From Closterium sp. Naga37s-1 (Eukaryota > Streptophyta > Zygnematophyceae > Desmidiales > Closteriaceae): a stretch of DNA of 64,000 nucleotides. Shown here piece after piece: positions 1 to 10,679 of this stretch (position 1 is the stretch's first letter; every line of letters starts with the position of its first letter). The stretch covers positions 4,008,001 through 4,072,000 of the forward strand of contig CANJKZ010000080.1 in NCBI GenBank assembly GCA_947471745.1, written 5' to 3'. The notes beneath the pieces were generated by a model that searched no databases, had not been told where the DNA came from, and saw only the letters and a program-made list of their open reading frames with translations. Made by a program: the position numbers and the translations under genes.

Positions 1-2
1 CC

Positions 3-1586
3 TTATACATGACGCTGGCCAGTATTCTAAGGGAAGAGAGGTGGAAGAAGCACGGGCACGTGCTTCTCGCTCTCCTCCCGGAATTTACAGCAGAATACGA
101 CTCGTTGGATAAGCTTGTTGTGTTCCAACATGTGCTCAACCAAGTGCTAGCCCCACTCAAGCGTGCGTCGCACACGGGTATTAAAATCCAGGGGTCCAAT
201 GGTGAAACCTTGAACGCATGGCCTGCTCTTTATGCGTATGTGTGTGACTATCCTGAATCGTGCAAGGTCACGTGCACAAAGTCGGGAAGCACAGCTCGAC
301 CATGCTCCATTTGCCTCACTAAACGGGATGAGTTAGCTCATTTTAAGCGTGGCATGGTGGATAGGACACCCCATGTCCATCGGTCATTGTACCGATTGAT
401 AAAGAGTGGTGCGTATGATGCAACGCAACACGATGACTTGTCAATGCATCCCGTCGAGTGTTGCCTATGGGGATGGCGTTGGGAATCTGCCCCTCCTCAA
501 CCCTTACCTTTGTGTCATGCCCGACATCATGCACCAAGCTGATTTGGGGTTGTTGGAGCACATAGTGGAATGCATTCGTCAAGGTGGCGACACACCTGAC
601 ACCAAAATGACCGATGCATGTAGGAAGTTGCTGGATAGGAGGCTAAAGTATCTACGTAGCATCACTAGGAGTGCGTTCATGCGCCTACCAGCCGGCACAT
701 ACTTCTCTAAAGGTGCCAATTACCAAGCATACGAGCATCGTAGTGTGATGCAAGTACTCCCTTTCCTTGTTACCACGTTCGTCACGCAGCCACAAATGGA
801 TGCATTGATAGCATATGTTGAGTGGTATCTGCATTGTGCACGTGTAAGCCCGTTGAGCATCTTCTCAGCCCGTTGAGCATTTCCTTGCCCTAATGCATTG
901 TTAGCTCCGAGGTCCAGCGCCTGCGCTTGCAGCCACTTGCACCACTCTTGGGCAAGAGGAAAGGGTATGACACGGCCATGCTCATGGCCCAACGAACAGG
1001 CACGCGCTTCTTGTCTCGCACGAGTTGGAAGTTGGTGGTACCAAAGGCCCCGGAAGTGCCACAACCACAAACTTCAGATGGCAAAAGGGATAAGGCTTAT
1101 GCCGCAGCTCTACGGGAAGAGCTGCCATATCTCAGGGGTGCCTTGAACATTGCACCAAAGTGTAGCGGCGAGGATATCACTCACATCCAGGTTCACACCG
1201 AGCTAGCAATGCCTGCAGCCGTAGATGCGGAGTTCTCTCGCCTTCCTCATCGCATCCGTGCGCTCCCTTCCTTCCATGGAAGGCCATGGTTCTCAGATGT
1301 AGCTGTGCTAGGGAATGAGAAAGAGGAGGGTGATTCAGGGTGGTATGCAAAGTTACTACTTCTCTTTCGAATCGTAGAGAATGGGACCAAGAAAGACTAT
1401 GCATTCATAAAATACTATGAGGCTACTAGGGCCCTAGACCCGGTAACGAAGTGTGTGAAGCTGAAGTGGGCGGCCAGCGAAGATCGTTATCGGGTAATAG
1501 AGACAGCAAGCATCAAGAGAGCGGTGCATCTAGTGCAGCCGTTCATAGGGGATGATAGCTGGCTATTAAACAGATTCTGCTTTTGA
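3..1586 (+). pseudogene. Plavaka-like (CACTA superfamily) transposase, 3' part, frame-broken
   Basis: The reading frame runs in from the window edge, so the N-terminus is missing. Three coding blocks follow one another: about 3-470 (frame of base 9), about 470-843 (frame of base 406) and 912-1586 (frame of base 927). Recognisable landmarks of Plavaka/CACTA transposases are a DYPE-x-CxVTCT segment with a Cys-rich knuckle (about 250-320), a PDIMHQADLGLLEH segment (about 518-560; the family's 'PD-LHQ-HKG' block) and a C-terminal WYAKLLLLFR ... YAFIKYYEA segment (1340-1425). The first frame change, near 450-480, has no splice signal that I can see and looks like an indel. The second could be a 68-nt GT-AG intron (844-911, donor GTAAG) or decay: AGCCCGTTGAGCAT is repeated at 847-860 and 867-880. 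I infer a transposase that would have moved a DNA transposon. I found no terminal inverted repeats or 5' end. The family call rests on remembered motif order, not on a search. Confidence 0.7.
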
Positions 1587-2579
1587 TTCTGTTTATAATA
1601 AATATACATGTTGAAGAGTGTTGGAGCACAGGATGATAAAGACAGACGTGCTATGTCAGTTCGTGTATCTGTATTTGTCGTTTTGGCATTCTAGGCACAA
1701 CAACAATAAACAAAAACAATCACAGACTGATATACCTGTTTCTGAATGAAAAACAATACGTACCAAATGTCAAATACTGGGTGTGTCTATCGGGTACAGT
1801 GTGAAGTGTCGCATTTTAAACAGGCGCACTGTTGCGCCAGTCAAATCAACGAATTACAGCGCGCCCGTTAATTTCAGCGTGGCACGCTGTCGCGCTGTTC
1901 GAACAGAAATGCTGTAATAGCAGCCAATGAGGAACAGGCAATTTACAGCTGGCATTGTCCTGCGCTCGAGACTATTGAGCAGAGTTTTGCCCAATGTTTC
2001 AATGTCGTTTAGTGCTGCTTTTGTTATTCCGAATGTTCTAAGACCCAAAACTTCTCGCGCAGTGCAGGGAATTCGTTGCAGCTAATAACGGTTGTCACTT
2101 AACTAGAAAAAACGCGAATTATTTTTTTCCCGCCCAAATGGGCGACGACTCGCGAAATACAGCACGCAAGTGACTGCTGCAGGCAGCGACGATAACAGCC
2201 ACCTGCCGTGCTCACTAAGTTCTTTTCACGTGAAGCATTGAGGCAGTGGCATACTGTACAGGCAGCTCGTGATTGATTCATGTACTGCCCGCTTCTGAGA
2301 AATTCCGAAACGACAACTGTACAATACACACAGGAATGGCAAGTGTCAACAAACAACTCCAGCCGTCAGAAAAATATTATCTCTTTCGATGAGAGTAGCT
2401 AGTACTCAGTACCACGGAACTTACGGTTTCGAACCCTAAAATTCTGAGACTTTTTAGTCTAAACTGTATGGAATTGTAGAAACCGCCCCATTGAGCCAGG
2501 GAGGACTATATGACCAGAGTCATTCAAGGCCATTCACGGCCATCAAGCAGGCCACCAGTCAGAGGGCTTTTTTTCCATA
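1587..2579. other. Intergenic, no gene seen
   Basis: AT-richer sequence between the transposase remnant and the orphan gene. Only short shadow ORFs occur. A small palindrome, CGCCCAAATGGGCG, lies near 2132-2145. I see no coding evidence, tRNA or terminal repeat that would close the transposon. Confidence 0.5.
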
Positions 2580-4455
2580 ATGTCGCAAGCGCCAACCGTT
2601 TTGGGCGCAAAACGCACTTGTGCGACAGATGGCGACCCTAGAAGTGATGCTACCCTCGATCCTGCACCAATAGTACCCTCCAAACGACCAACCACCTCCA
2701 CTGCCCCCCAGGTCACAGACAACAACTACCTAAACTTTCTCGCATGGATGAACCACCAGGCTATCAAGCCACCTCCAGCTCCAACTATGCCACCAGCCAC
2801 AGCTGAAACACAGCCCCCCCCACCAAGTAATCCGAGTGAGACAATTGCTGGTGCAACGGGTGAACTCGTAGAGGACGGTGAGGCAATCGCCACCTCTAAC
2901 ACAGCCGTTCAGCCACGATTTGCCCCCGTCAACGCTGCAGTTCCAGTGAGGCCACGAACCAGTGAGTGCATTTTTTTTTAATATGTTTTCGTGTTGCCTA
3001 GCTGGATGCTTTAAATTATTTTAAACCTTGTCAACTACAACAATTATCAACGCCAAAATCCTAACATGCTTATAATCGCTGACACATATTTCCTGCTTCT
3101 GTTATCAGGTTCTCTTCATCCACGAGTTGAGGCGGGAATACATTTGGAGGCTCAGTTGGAGGATGTTACAACCACGCTGCAGATTTCCCGCCAACGCGAG
3201 GAAGAACTTCAGAACTTGGCGGACAGCAAGGACCTCGAGCTGGAGCACCTTCGAAGCGTCGTTGCAGAGCAGCGTCAACGCATTGACTCGCTCGAAAACC
3301 GGGCGCTATCCGTGTCTGCACCGTCTCAACTCTCAAACCCGGCTGGCACCGTCATTCAGGGCCCCGCGCTCCAATGGGACGTCACCAAGCTCGACGTCGT
3401 AAACGGGGTCATTAAGATTCCGACAAAGCTCACGGATGAGCTTCAGATTGGTGTAAGATTTTCGCCCGTGAACCCAGTCGTTACAACATTATTGTTCTCT
3501 ATGTGTTGTCAATTCTAACGACCGTTGTTACCGTAATTTGTTCCCAGAATTTTACGAGTGACTCAATCTATTGGCTGACAACCGTTGCCCCTGGAAGCTA
3601 CATGAGCTTTTTTCCGGAATGGTCAGAGCTTCAGCACATCGTCGCCATGAAGTATTTGGAGGACGGGGTAAGTAACGACGAGTTCTATTATGCTATTTCT
3701 AGAGATTGTAAGATGCGGGAGACTGCCAAGAAGAAATGCTCTGAGCGTCGTTCTAACCTGAACAGCCCGATTAGAGTGTATGCTTGGGGCTTTGGCGGAT
3801 TCTACAACGAGACGGTTGTAGCCACCCTTGTCGCAGTGGGGATCCAAGTTGGATTTGTGAGGTCACCTGTGCAGTGGGCAGAAAAGTTTAAGCATGGTGA
3901 GAATTATTCCCTTACTGTCCGCCTATTGTGTCTTTTAGAATCCAGGATATACTCATATCTGTTTTGTTTTTTACTTTGCAGATCGCTATGGCTCTAATTG
4001 GCATTGCACCGAAGGCGAGCGTCCCTTTTCCAACCTAGGCTGGATCATGGCAGTGAGCAAGGCTTTCGGTGGCGTGAAAGCTACTGCCTGGAACGTCAAG
4101 CTTGTTGGAGCCGCGTATGTGTGCTACGTGGTAAGTTTCAATGTATTTTCCCAAGTTTTACTTCTTGAGGTGTATCTTACATTGTTTATTTTTTACTGTT
4201 CATGTGCAGGTTGAATGGCCAATGGCCAACGCAAAGGGATCCAAGGTTCCTGCGATGTCTGGGAATGAGCTCCTCAACACACAGAACATGCGGAGGAAGA
4301 CTGAAGAAATCATCTCGTGGCTGAAGGAGTGGTACATCCGTGATCCCAGTGTCTGGAATCCAAGCCACCCTGCTGGTTTTCAAATGTGCAAGGCAGTTAA
4401 GATTGAGATAGACGGTTTTGAGAGCCAATTTTTTCCAAATGGTGTTCCAGTATAG
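2580..4455 (+). CDS. Five-exon orphan protein, 489 aa, with coiled-coil segment
   Basis: I reconstruct exons 2580-2961, 3109-3452, 3548-3896, 3982-4130 and 4210-4455. All introns are GT-AG (donors GTGAGT, GTAAGA, GTGAGA, GTAAGT; acceptors CAG) and the phases close exactly to 1470 nt ending in TAG. The start is the first ATG of the open frame. Residues 1-127 are Pro/Thr-rich and probably disordered. Residues about 135-190 are Glu/Gln/Leu-rich with heptad-like spacing, a likely coiled coil. The C-terminal half (about 240-489) is a compact region with conserved-looking Trp/Tyr/Cys residues, for example DRYGSNWHCTEGERPF across the exon 3/4 junction and WLKEWYIRDPSVW in exon 5. I do not recognise the family. 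It lies just after a transposase remnant, so it could be host-derived or the second gene of a DNA transposon. Confidence that it is a spliced gene is fair; its function is unknown. Confidence 0.65.
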
Positions 4456-5508
4456 TTAGTTCGTAGTGAATAATTGCATGGTGATGTTTGTAGTACAGGC
4501 GCTAATAATCTAATGACCACCAAGAAGCATGTTTATTTTAGCAATGGGTGGCAATGTGCGTCTTCTAATCAATATCAGCGTTTATAACGAATTGAACGTG
4601 TATATAAAATTTGCGGTATTTTATATACTAACATTCAAAGTTAGTTGCATGTACTTACGAAAATCTGAGAGAAGTGTATATTATCAAAACTTAAGGGTAT
4701 TTGCATACAGTCACATATTGTAAAAAACAAGCACAATTAAGATTTGATGGTGTACAGTCTGACGGTTTCTATGCTTGTTGGTGTCGATGTAACTGAAAGC
4801 GCGCGTGGTAACAACTCTGCCTTAAAGCCGGCGGCCCAAATTGTTCATGCTTTTAAAAGTTGACCAGTGGGAGTTTTTCTGGTGTCGGCTTTGGCGAGAG
4901 TTTCCGATTTCGTCTAGGTTCGTTTTTTTCGCGAGACCCAGCCAACCCTCGGTTTTCCCCCTGGTGAGTGAATCTGTCTTCGAAAGTCCCAAATTGCAAG
5001 TGCGTGACTTTCAAAAGCTTGGACACTCAACTTCGTCAAGTTTTAAAAACTTGACCCTCGCGGCCCGCAATTTGGGACGCGGGCTTTAAATTGCAGGATC
5101 CAACCATCTCTCACACAATCGCCCCATTCGCGAAGGGCCTACACACAATTGAAGTCCGGTCGGGGTGGTTGTTGAAAGCAGCTCACCAACATTTATAGCC
5201 AGTCACGACAATCTACCGTCATCTCACGCGAATGGCAATCGCCATTTACAGACTTCGATGAGTGAGGCTGGTTCCAGCCGTGAAGATCCAAACCCTCGAT
5301 CGTCAATGGGCAGCTCAAGCGATCGCGAAATCCAACCATTCACTGCCCTAAATCAGCAATTCACTCCCTTACCCAGGACCCGAAAATTTCCGATGTAGTC
5401 GTGCTAGGCTTCCTCCTGTATTAAGCCTTACTGCTCTCGAGTAAACGTAACCTCCTGAAGTCCCATGCAGGAGTAGCAGCAGCAGAGAGATGGGATCGTA
5501 GGCGATTG
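4456..5508. other. Intergenic region between orphan gene and RLCK1
   Basis: No gene is supported here. It contains a nested inverted repeat (separate entry, 4986-5078) and a related AT-rich stretch near 4828-4865 that repeats the GGCCCAAATTG and TTTTAAAAGTTGAC words. Short ORFs at 4841-5398 look like chance. Confidence 0.5.
4986..5078. repeat. Nested inverted repeat
   Basis: Outer arms GTCCCAAATTGC (4986-4997) and GCAATTTGGGAC (5067-5078) are perfect complements over 12 bp. Inside is a second palindrome at 5035-5055 with 10-bp arms (GTCAAGTTTT and AAAACTTGAC) around one base. It could be a foldback/MITE core or a hairpin in a transcript. I see no matching copy elsewhere except partial words near 4828-4865. 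Confidence 0.6.
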
Positions 5509-5606
5509 TACTCTTTTTTTCCCCCTTCATGGTTTGAAAGTCGAATGCTGGCCAATGGTCCAATAGCAGCGCAGCCGCCGCGTCAGATTATTATACGCGA
5601 AGAAAA
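5509..5606 (+). promoter_or_regulatory. Conserved leader upstream of RLCK1
   Basis: A T/C-rich tract followed by a CCAAT-containing stretch and a GCAGCGCAGCCGCCGCGTCA block precedes the exon-1 ATG. The same order is seen before the other three kinases (11470-11559, 33902-33973, 39240-39313). It is probably the 5' UTR and/or core promoter. No clear TATA box was seen. Confidence 0.4.
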
Positions 5607-8600
5607 ATGGGTTGTCTCGTGTCGACATTAGGTACGCGCCGATCCCCTATGTCTCAGGCGCTCAGACACTCTGAATAACGACTCGGCAGAATGTTAATGG
5701 CTGTTGTCTAGGATCGTCTGGTCATAAGGCTTCGCTCGATCCGAAGCGGTTCTGTAATCGGCGACTCAGGTTTTCCGAAACAAAAAGAGAATTCTATGCA
5801 TAAATAACCCATATTCAGACCCTTTTTTCTGTCGTAACGCCGCGCAATCACACAAGTTGAATATTGAGTCTAAGTCGGCATTAGCCGTGTCTTTGAAGTC
5901 TCATTTGATTATTTGCGCAGGGGATCGCCGACTCGAACGCAATGATAACCTTAACATCTCTTCTTCCCGTTCGCCCTTCTTCTGTATTATCTTCAATTCT
6001 CCCATTCCACCATCCCGTCTCCATCAGACGACGGCGGAACAAGCGCAACAATCACTGATAGCGGCGCCAGCAAGAGCGGCACCAGCAGCCATAATAAATC
6101 CTCTTTCCAAACCGCCGCTACCTCTCAAATATCCGACAAATTTGTGTCGGCGGACAGTTCAGGCACGAACCTAAGTGCCGGCGACAGTACCGGCGCCATT
6201 CCCAACCCTGCGAACCTCGTCCCGAGCTCCCTGCGACAGTTTACGTTCGCCGGACTCGAGTCCGCGACGAGCAAGTTCCATCGGCGAAACTGCATTGGCG
6301 AAGGCGGGTTCGGGATCGTGTATCGGGGGGTGCTACAGCCGGGGCCGAATGGGCTTGGCGCGGAGCCGACGGAAGTGGCGATCAAGAGAATGCGCGAAGC
6401 GAGCGATCGGTACACGGAAGAGTTTCTGGTGCGTGCGTTTTTTTTTCTTTCTTTCTTTTCTTTTAAGGCGCGTGCGTGTATGAGTGGTGGGATGCCATCT
6501 TTCCGACTCCACTCTCCCACGCTATGTCGATCCCCGCGATTGCATGAAGAGGTGATTGTATCGGGGTGGCTATCCCATCCACCCCACACCTCGTGCGTCT
6601 GCACGGTTTCTGCATGGGCCCTTCACATCCCCACCCCCACACAACCCAACAGTCAATTCCGACCCTTTGCAGAAAGAGGTGATGGTACTAGGCCGGCTGT
6701 CGCACCCGCACCCGCACCCGCATCTCATGCGTCTGCACGGCTACTGCAGGGATCGCATCCAGCCCATCCATCTACCCAACATCTCTCCTCCAACCCCTCT
6801 CAATCCCTCTCGTGCAGAAAGAGGTGATAGTCCTGCGGCGACTGTCTCATCCCCACCTCGTCCGTCTGCACGGCTACTGCATGGATTGCTCAGCTCAACC
6901 CCTCAACCCAACCCAACCCCCCTTCCCAACTCCGCCCGCCATTCTTTCTCTTGCAGAAAGAGGTGATCGTGCTGGGCCGGCTGTCGCACCCCCATCTCGT
7001 GCGCCTGCACGGCTACTGCAACTCAACCCACCTCAACCCATCCCCCTTCACAACCCCTCCCAACCCCGTGCAGAAAGAGGTGATCGTGCTGGGCCGGCTG
7101 TCGCACCCTCATCTCGTGCGTCTGCACGGCTACTGCATGGAGCGAGATGAAGCTCTGCTCGTGTACGAGTTCATGACTGGAGGCTGCTTGCACCGCGCGC
7201 TATCAGACAGTGAGTGGGGTGGTGGGGGTGGATAGCCACCAATTACTGTAGACTCGGCTCTTTCCTCGCTCTGCTCGTGTACGAGTTCATGACTGGAGGC
7301 TGCCTGCACCGCGCGCTATCAGACAGTGAGTGGAGTGGTGGGGACAGGGAGTGAATGGGGTGCTACGGGTGGTACACCACCTGCTGAGACCGGACTCAGC
7401 TCTTTCCTCGCTCTGCTCGTGTACGAGTTCATGACAGGGGGTTGCCTGCACCGCGCGCTATCAGACAGCGAGTGGGGGATACCTGGCAGGCAGGGGGTGT
7501 GAAACTAGGCTGCTCGTGTAGAGTAGCCTCAGCTCTCTCCTCGCTCTGCTCGTGTATGAGTTGATGACGGGGGCGGAGCTGTTTGCACCGCGCTCTACTG
7601 GACGGTGAGTGGGGGGCCAGGGATGGGTGGTTAACCACCAGTGGTACAGGTAGGCGGTGAGTGGGGTGGTGAAAGGCAGGGGGAGTGCCTCAGCAGCTCT
7701 CGTCTCTCTCTGCTCGTGTACGGGGTCATGACAAGGCGCTGCTTGCACCTCTCTGCCAGAGAGTCTCTGCCAGAGGCGCTGCCAGAGCCTCTGTCTCATC
7801 TAGCACGAACTCCGCCTTCCCATTCCTCACTGCTCACTCTCTGTCGTCTCCTCCTCCACCCCCCCTTTCCTCTCCCAGGTGCGAGCGGCGAGCTGTTTTT
7901 CAGCTGAAATGTGCATTTCCTTCCCACTCTTCACTACTCACTCATCCCGTCTTCCTCCCCCTACCCCAACCAACCCCCCCCCCCCCCTTCCCCCACACAC
8001 TCACCAGGTGCGAGCGGAGAGCTGTTCTTCAGCTGGAACATGCGACTCAAGGTGGCGGTGCAGGTGGCAGAGGCTCTCGCGTACATGCACGGACTCAACT
8101 TCATTCACCGGGACCTGAAAGCGGCCAACGTGCTGCTGTCACCGGTAAGGGCACGGATGGGAGAGGGGAGGTGGGCGGGTGGCTTGGGGAGAGTGGGGTA
8201 AGGTGGCGGTGCAGGTGGCAGAAGCACTCGCGTACATGCACGGACTCAACTTCATTCATCGCGACCTTAAAGCCGCTAATGTGCTGCTGTCACCTGTGAG
8301 TGCGTGGGTTGTAAGGCTGCTCGCCTGTGAGTGGAGGGTTGCTGAGGAGGTGGGTGGCTTGAGGGGACCGGTGGAAGGTGGCGGTGCAAGTAGCAGCAGA
8401 GGCGCTCGTATACATGCACGGACTCAACTTCATTCACCGCGACCTTAAAGCGGCCAACGTGCTGCTGTCACCGGTAAGGGCAGGGGAGAGGAGAGGTGCG
8501 TGGGATGGGGAGGCAGTGGAGGCAGGGGTGGAACCGTGGCAGTGCAGGTAGCAGAGGCGCTCGTGTACATGCACCGACTCAACTCCATTCACCGCGACCT

Positions 8601-10323
8601 GAAAGCAGCTACTGTGCTTCTGTCCCCGGTAAGACCGCATGCGCGTGAAGGTGGGGAGGCTGGAGAACATGGCGGTGCTGAAGGTAGAAGATAGCTGAAG
8701 GTAGAAGATAGCTGAAGGTAGAAGATAGCTGAAGGTAGAAGATAGCTGAAGGTAGAAGATCCAGCAATCCAACAACAATCCGTCTTGCCCTCTCCATTTA
8801 AGCTGTCCCACGCTCCCTCCAAATCTCTCCACTCGTCCCTTCCCCACCGCCAACGCCACATGAGTACGATGCAAAGGTGACAGACTCTGAGAAGGTGCGA
8901 GCCATCACATCCATCAGTCATCAACAAACTTTGGGACGTTTTTTCCCCCTCCGAACTCTCATCCCTTCCATCTCCACGCCACAGGAGTACGATGCGAAGC
9001 TGACAGACTTTGGCATGGTGCGCGTGGGGCCGGAGGGACAGCTGGAGTCGATCGTATCAACGCGCATCATGGGCACTGAGGGGTACATCGACCCCACCTA
9101 CATGGAGACTGGTAGGTCTACGTTCATAAAGGCATGCTGCGTATGGATGATGCATGAAGAGTTCAGTAGTGCGCATCATGGGCTGGGCACGGAGGGGTAC
9201 ATCGACCCCACCTACATGGAGACAGGTGTGTGGAGAGGATTTTGAGAGGCATACACAGGATTTGAGTGGGGTTATTAGGCAAGGAGGGTGGGAACAGATG
9301 GGCTGGACTTAAGTTTGTTGACTCGCATCTTGGGGACTGAGGGGTACATTGACCCTACTTACACGGAGACAAATGCCTTGAGTGGGACTGTGACTGTGGC
9401 TATGTGTATATGGGGTATATGTTCGACCTGCATTATGGGGATTGAGGGGTACATTGACCCGACTTACATGGAGACAGGTACTCCAAAGGTTTTTTTGTGA
9501 GACAAGGATTCCAGGGGTTTTACTGAGAAGTCATGAAATCCATGGATTTTAGAGAGGAGACGGATGTTACAGTGGGGAAAGCATGAGAGCGAGAGGCATG
9601 ATCGGTATGGTGCGGGTGGGTGAACACGAATGGCTGGGATCAGGGTATCCTAGTAGGGCGACTAGAGCCAGCCAGGAGGGTATTGTGGGCTTGCATCATG
9701 GATACATAGGCTCGATGCATGTATCCCCCAGTGTGACCAGTATGCATGCTCGCATCATCAGCACAGAGGGGTATCATCATTGCACCCTCTCCCCCCCCCC
9801 CCCCCCTCGTGTTTCCTCCCGACCCCTCACCACACCTCACCACACCTCACCACCCCTCACCACCCCTCCCCCCACCACCACAGGTCACCTGGGTGCCAAG
9901 AGTGACGTCTACTCCTTTGGCGTTCTCCTGCTAGAGCTGGTAACCGGCAGGAGAGTGGTGGACGAGGGAAGCAAGATGGTCACCGAGTGCCGAACTCGCC
10001 TCTCCGATCTCTCACTTAAAGCCGCAGAATATGTTGATCCGCGTCTTGAAAACCAGTACCCGGAGCTGGGCGCCCGAACCTTGGCGACTCTGGCTCGGCA
10101 CTGCGTGGCAGAGGCTCGGTCGAGCCGGCCGGACATTGGGAGTGTATTGGAAAAGCTTAAGTTATTGGTTAAGGCGTGCGCAAATGCTGAAGCGAAAGCG
10201 GCAGCTAAAGCTGCAGCACTGGAGGCAGGGGAATCAGGGTCGGCTGAAAGGGGGAATATGGAGGTGAATGGGGGTGAAGAGGGATCGTCAGCAGCTGTGG
10301 CACCAGTACAGGTTCTTGGTTGA
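5607..10323 (+). CDS. RLCK1: receptor-like cytoplasmic kinase, 421 aa, six exons
   Basis: Exons: 5607-5631, 6028-6428, 7074-7209, 8008-8144, 8985-9111, 9884-10323; phases close to 1266 nt ending in TGA. Exon 1 encodes MGCLVSTL: Gly2/Cys3 is the N-myristoylation/palmitoylation start common in plant RLCKs, so I infer membrane anchoring without a transmembrane segment. A short Ser/Thr-rich N-terminus leads to a Ser/Thr kinase domain: P-loop GEGGFG (99-104), VAIK Lys128, HRDLKAAN catalytic loop (His221, Asp223, Asn228), DFG (241-243), and [18 protein letters not shown] in exon 6. GYIDPTY stands where plant kinases usually have GYLxPEY, so the conserved Glu of the APE motif is Thr. The C-terminus is Ala/Glu-rich. 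Introns 2-5 are packed with truncated exon copies (separate entries). A TGTAAGATAGC block at 10354 is shared by the paralogues and may mark the 3' end. The substrate is unknown. Confidence 0.85.
6541..7030 (+). repeat. RLCK1 intron 2: four truncated copies of the exon-3 5' border
   Basis: Copies start near 6541 (degenerate, frame lost) and, with AG acceptors, at 6673, 6818 and 6957. Each repeats the [22 protein letters not shown] coding segment and then stops resembling the exon; none has a donor site. The 6673 copy has an internal CACCCG triplication (HPHPHPH). The 6957 copy is open and in frame into true exon 3 (7074), 117 nt upstream. Confidence 0.85.
7267..7765 (+). repeat. RLCK1 intron 3: serial copies of the exon-3 3' border
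   Basis: Copies of the segment coding LLVYEFMTGGCLHRALSD lie at about 7267-7325, 7410-7469, 7540-7604 and 7705-7760. The first keeps the GTGAGT donor at 7326 and the third keeps one at 7605. The second has lost GT (now GC) and the fourth is degenerate. No acceptor site precedes them, so they cannot be whole exons. Confidence 0.85.
7879..7915 (+). repeat. Truncated copy of the RLCK1 exon-4 5' border
   Basis: A CAG acceptor and the first about 37 nt of exon 4 (coding SASGELFFS) lie 129 bp upstream of true exon 4. A TGA follows where the exon has TGG. Confidence 0.75.
8200..8632 (+). repeat. RLCK1 intron 4: three truncated copies of the exon-4 3' half
   Basis: Three copies of the catalytic-loop coding segment ([14 protein letters not shown] ... 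[13 protein letters not shown]) end at donors 8296 (GTGAGT), 8474 (GTAAGG) and 8629 (GTAAGA). The last carries substitutions ([19 protein letters not shown]). They begin inside the exon, near AAGGTGGCGGTGCAG, without a convincing acceptor. Confidence 0.85.
8677..8760. repeat. 17-bp tandem repeat, five copies
   Basis: The unit GCTGAAGGTAGAAGATA repeats from 8677 with perfect 17-bp period, the last copy ending at 8760. It lies in RLCK1 intron 4, just after the last exon-4 copy. Confidence 0.9.
9165..9785 (+). repeat. RLCK1 intron 5: serial copies of the exon-5 3' border
   Basis: Copies of the activation-segment end (IMGTEGYIDPTYMETG) occur at about 9172-9225 (donor GT 9226), 9318-9375 (donor lost), 9428-9477 (donor GT 9478) and 9745-9785 (degenerate). 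A degraded 5'-border copy of exon 5 also lies upstream of the true exon, at about 8858-8892. Confidence 0.8.
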
Positions 10324-10679
10324 TTTAGTTCCTGATTACATAGGTTTTCCTACTGTAAGATAGCTGAAGAGGAACGCCTTAAAATGTTTGCAGAATACAA
10401 CTAGTCGTACAGGATTTGGGTGATCATGCTGGTGTAGGGAGCCATAATACCCAGTTTTATTCGGCCTTACGGAAGGTCTTTTGTGGACCTTGATCAAGAA
10501 TATGTTGTGGGGCCTTTTTTCAATCTTCAGACACGTGAGCAGTAGCAGCTAGAGTATGGAGGAGGAAACACTTATAATATCACAGAAGTGTTCCACAAGC
10601 GAGGATGTGAAGCCGGCTTCTGTAAGTGGAACTGCGCTACAAGGCACCACCAAGCAACTCTCACTTTCAATTCCACCCG

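Noticed and set aside
3668-3702. 35-nt mini-intron in orphan gene exon 3 (GTAAGT ... TTCTAG)
   Set aside because: Too short for efficient splicing, would break the frame, and the exon is open through it with matching downstream phase.
6144-6827. Start of RLCK1 at 6144
   Set aside because: The codon there is GTG. Coding continues upstream to an acceptor at 6027, and the paralogues show that the true start is the ATG GGT TGT micro-exon at 5607.
6951-7235. Independent short kinase-fragment genes in the RLCK introns
   Set aside because: They are truncated exon copies that lack one of the two splice sites or a start; they make sense only as border duplicates within the RLCK genes.
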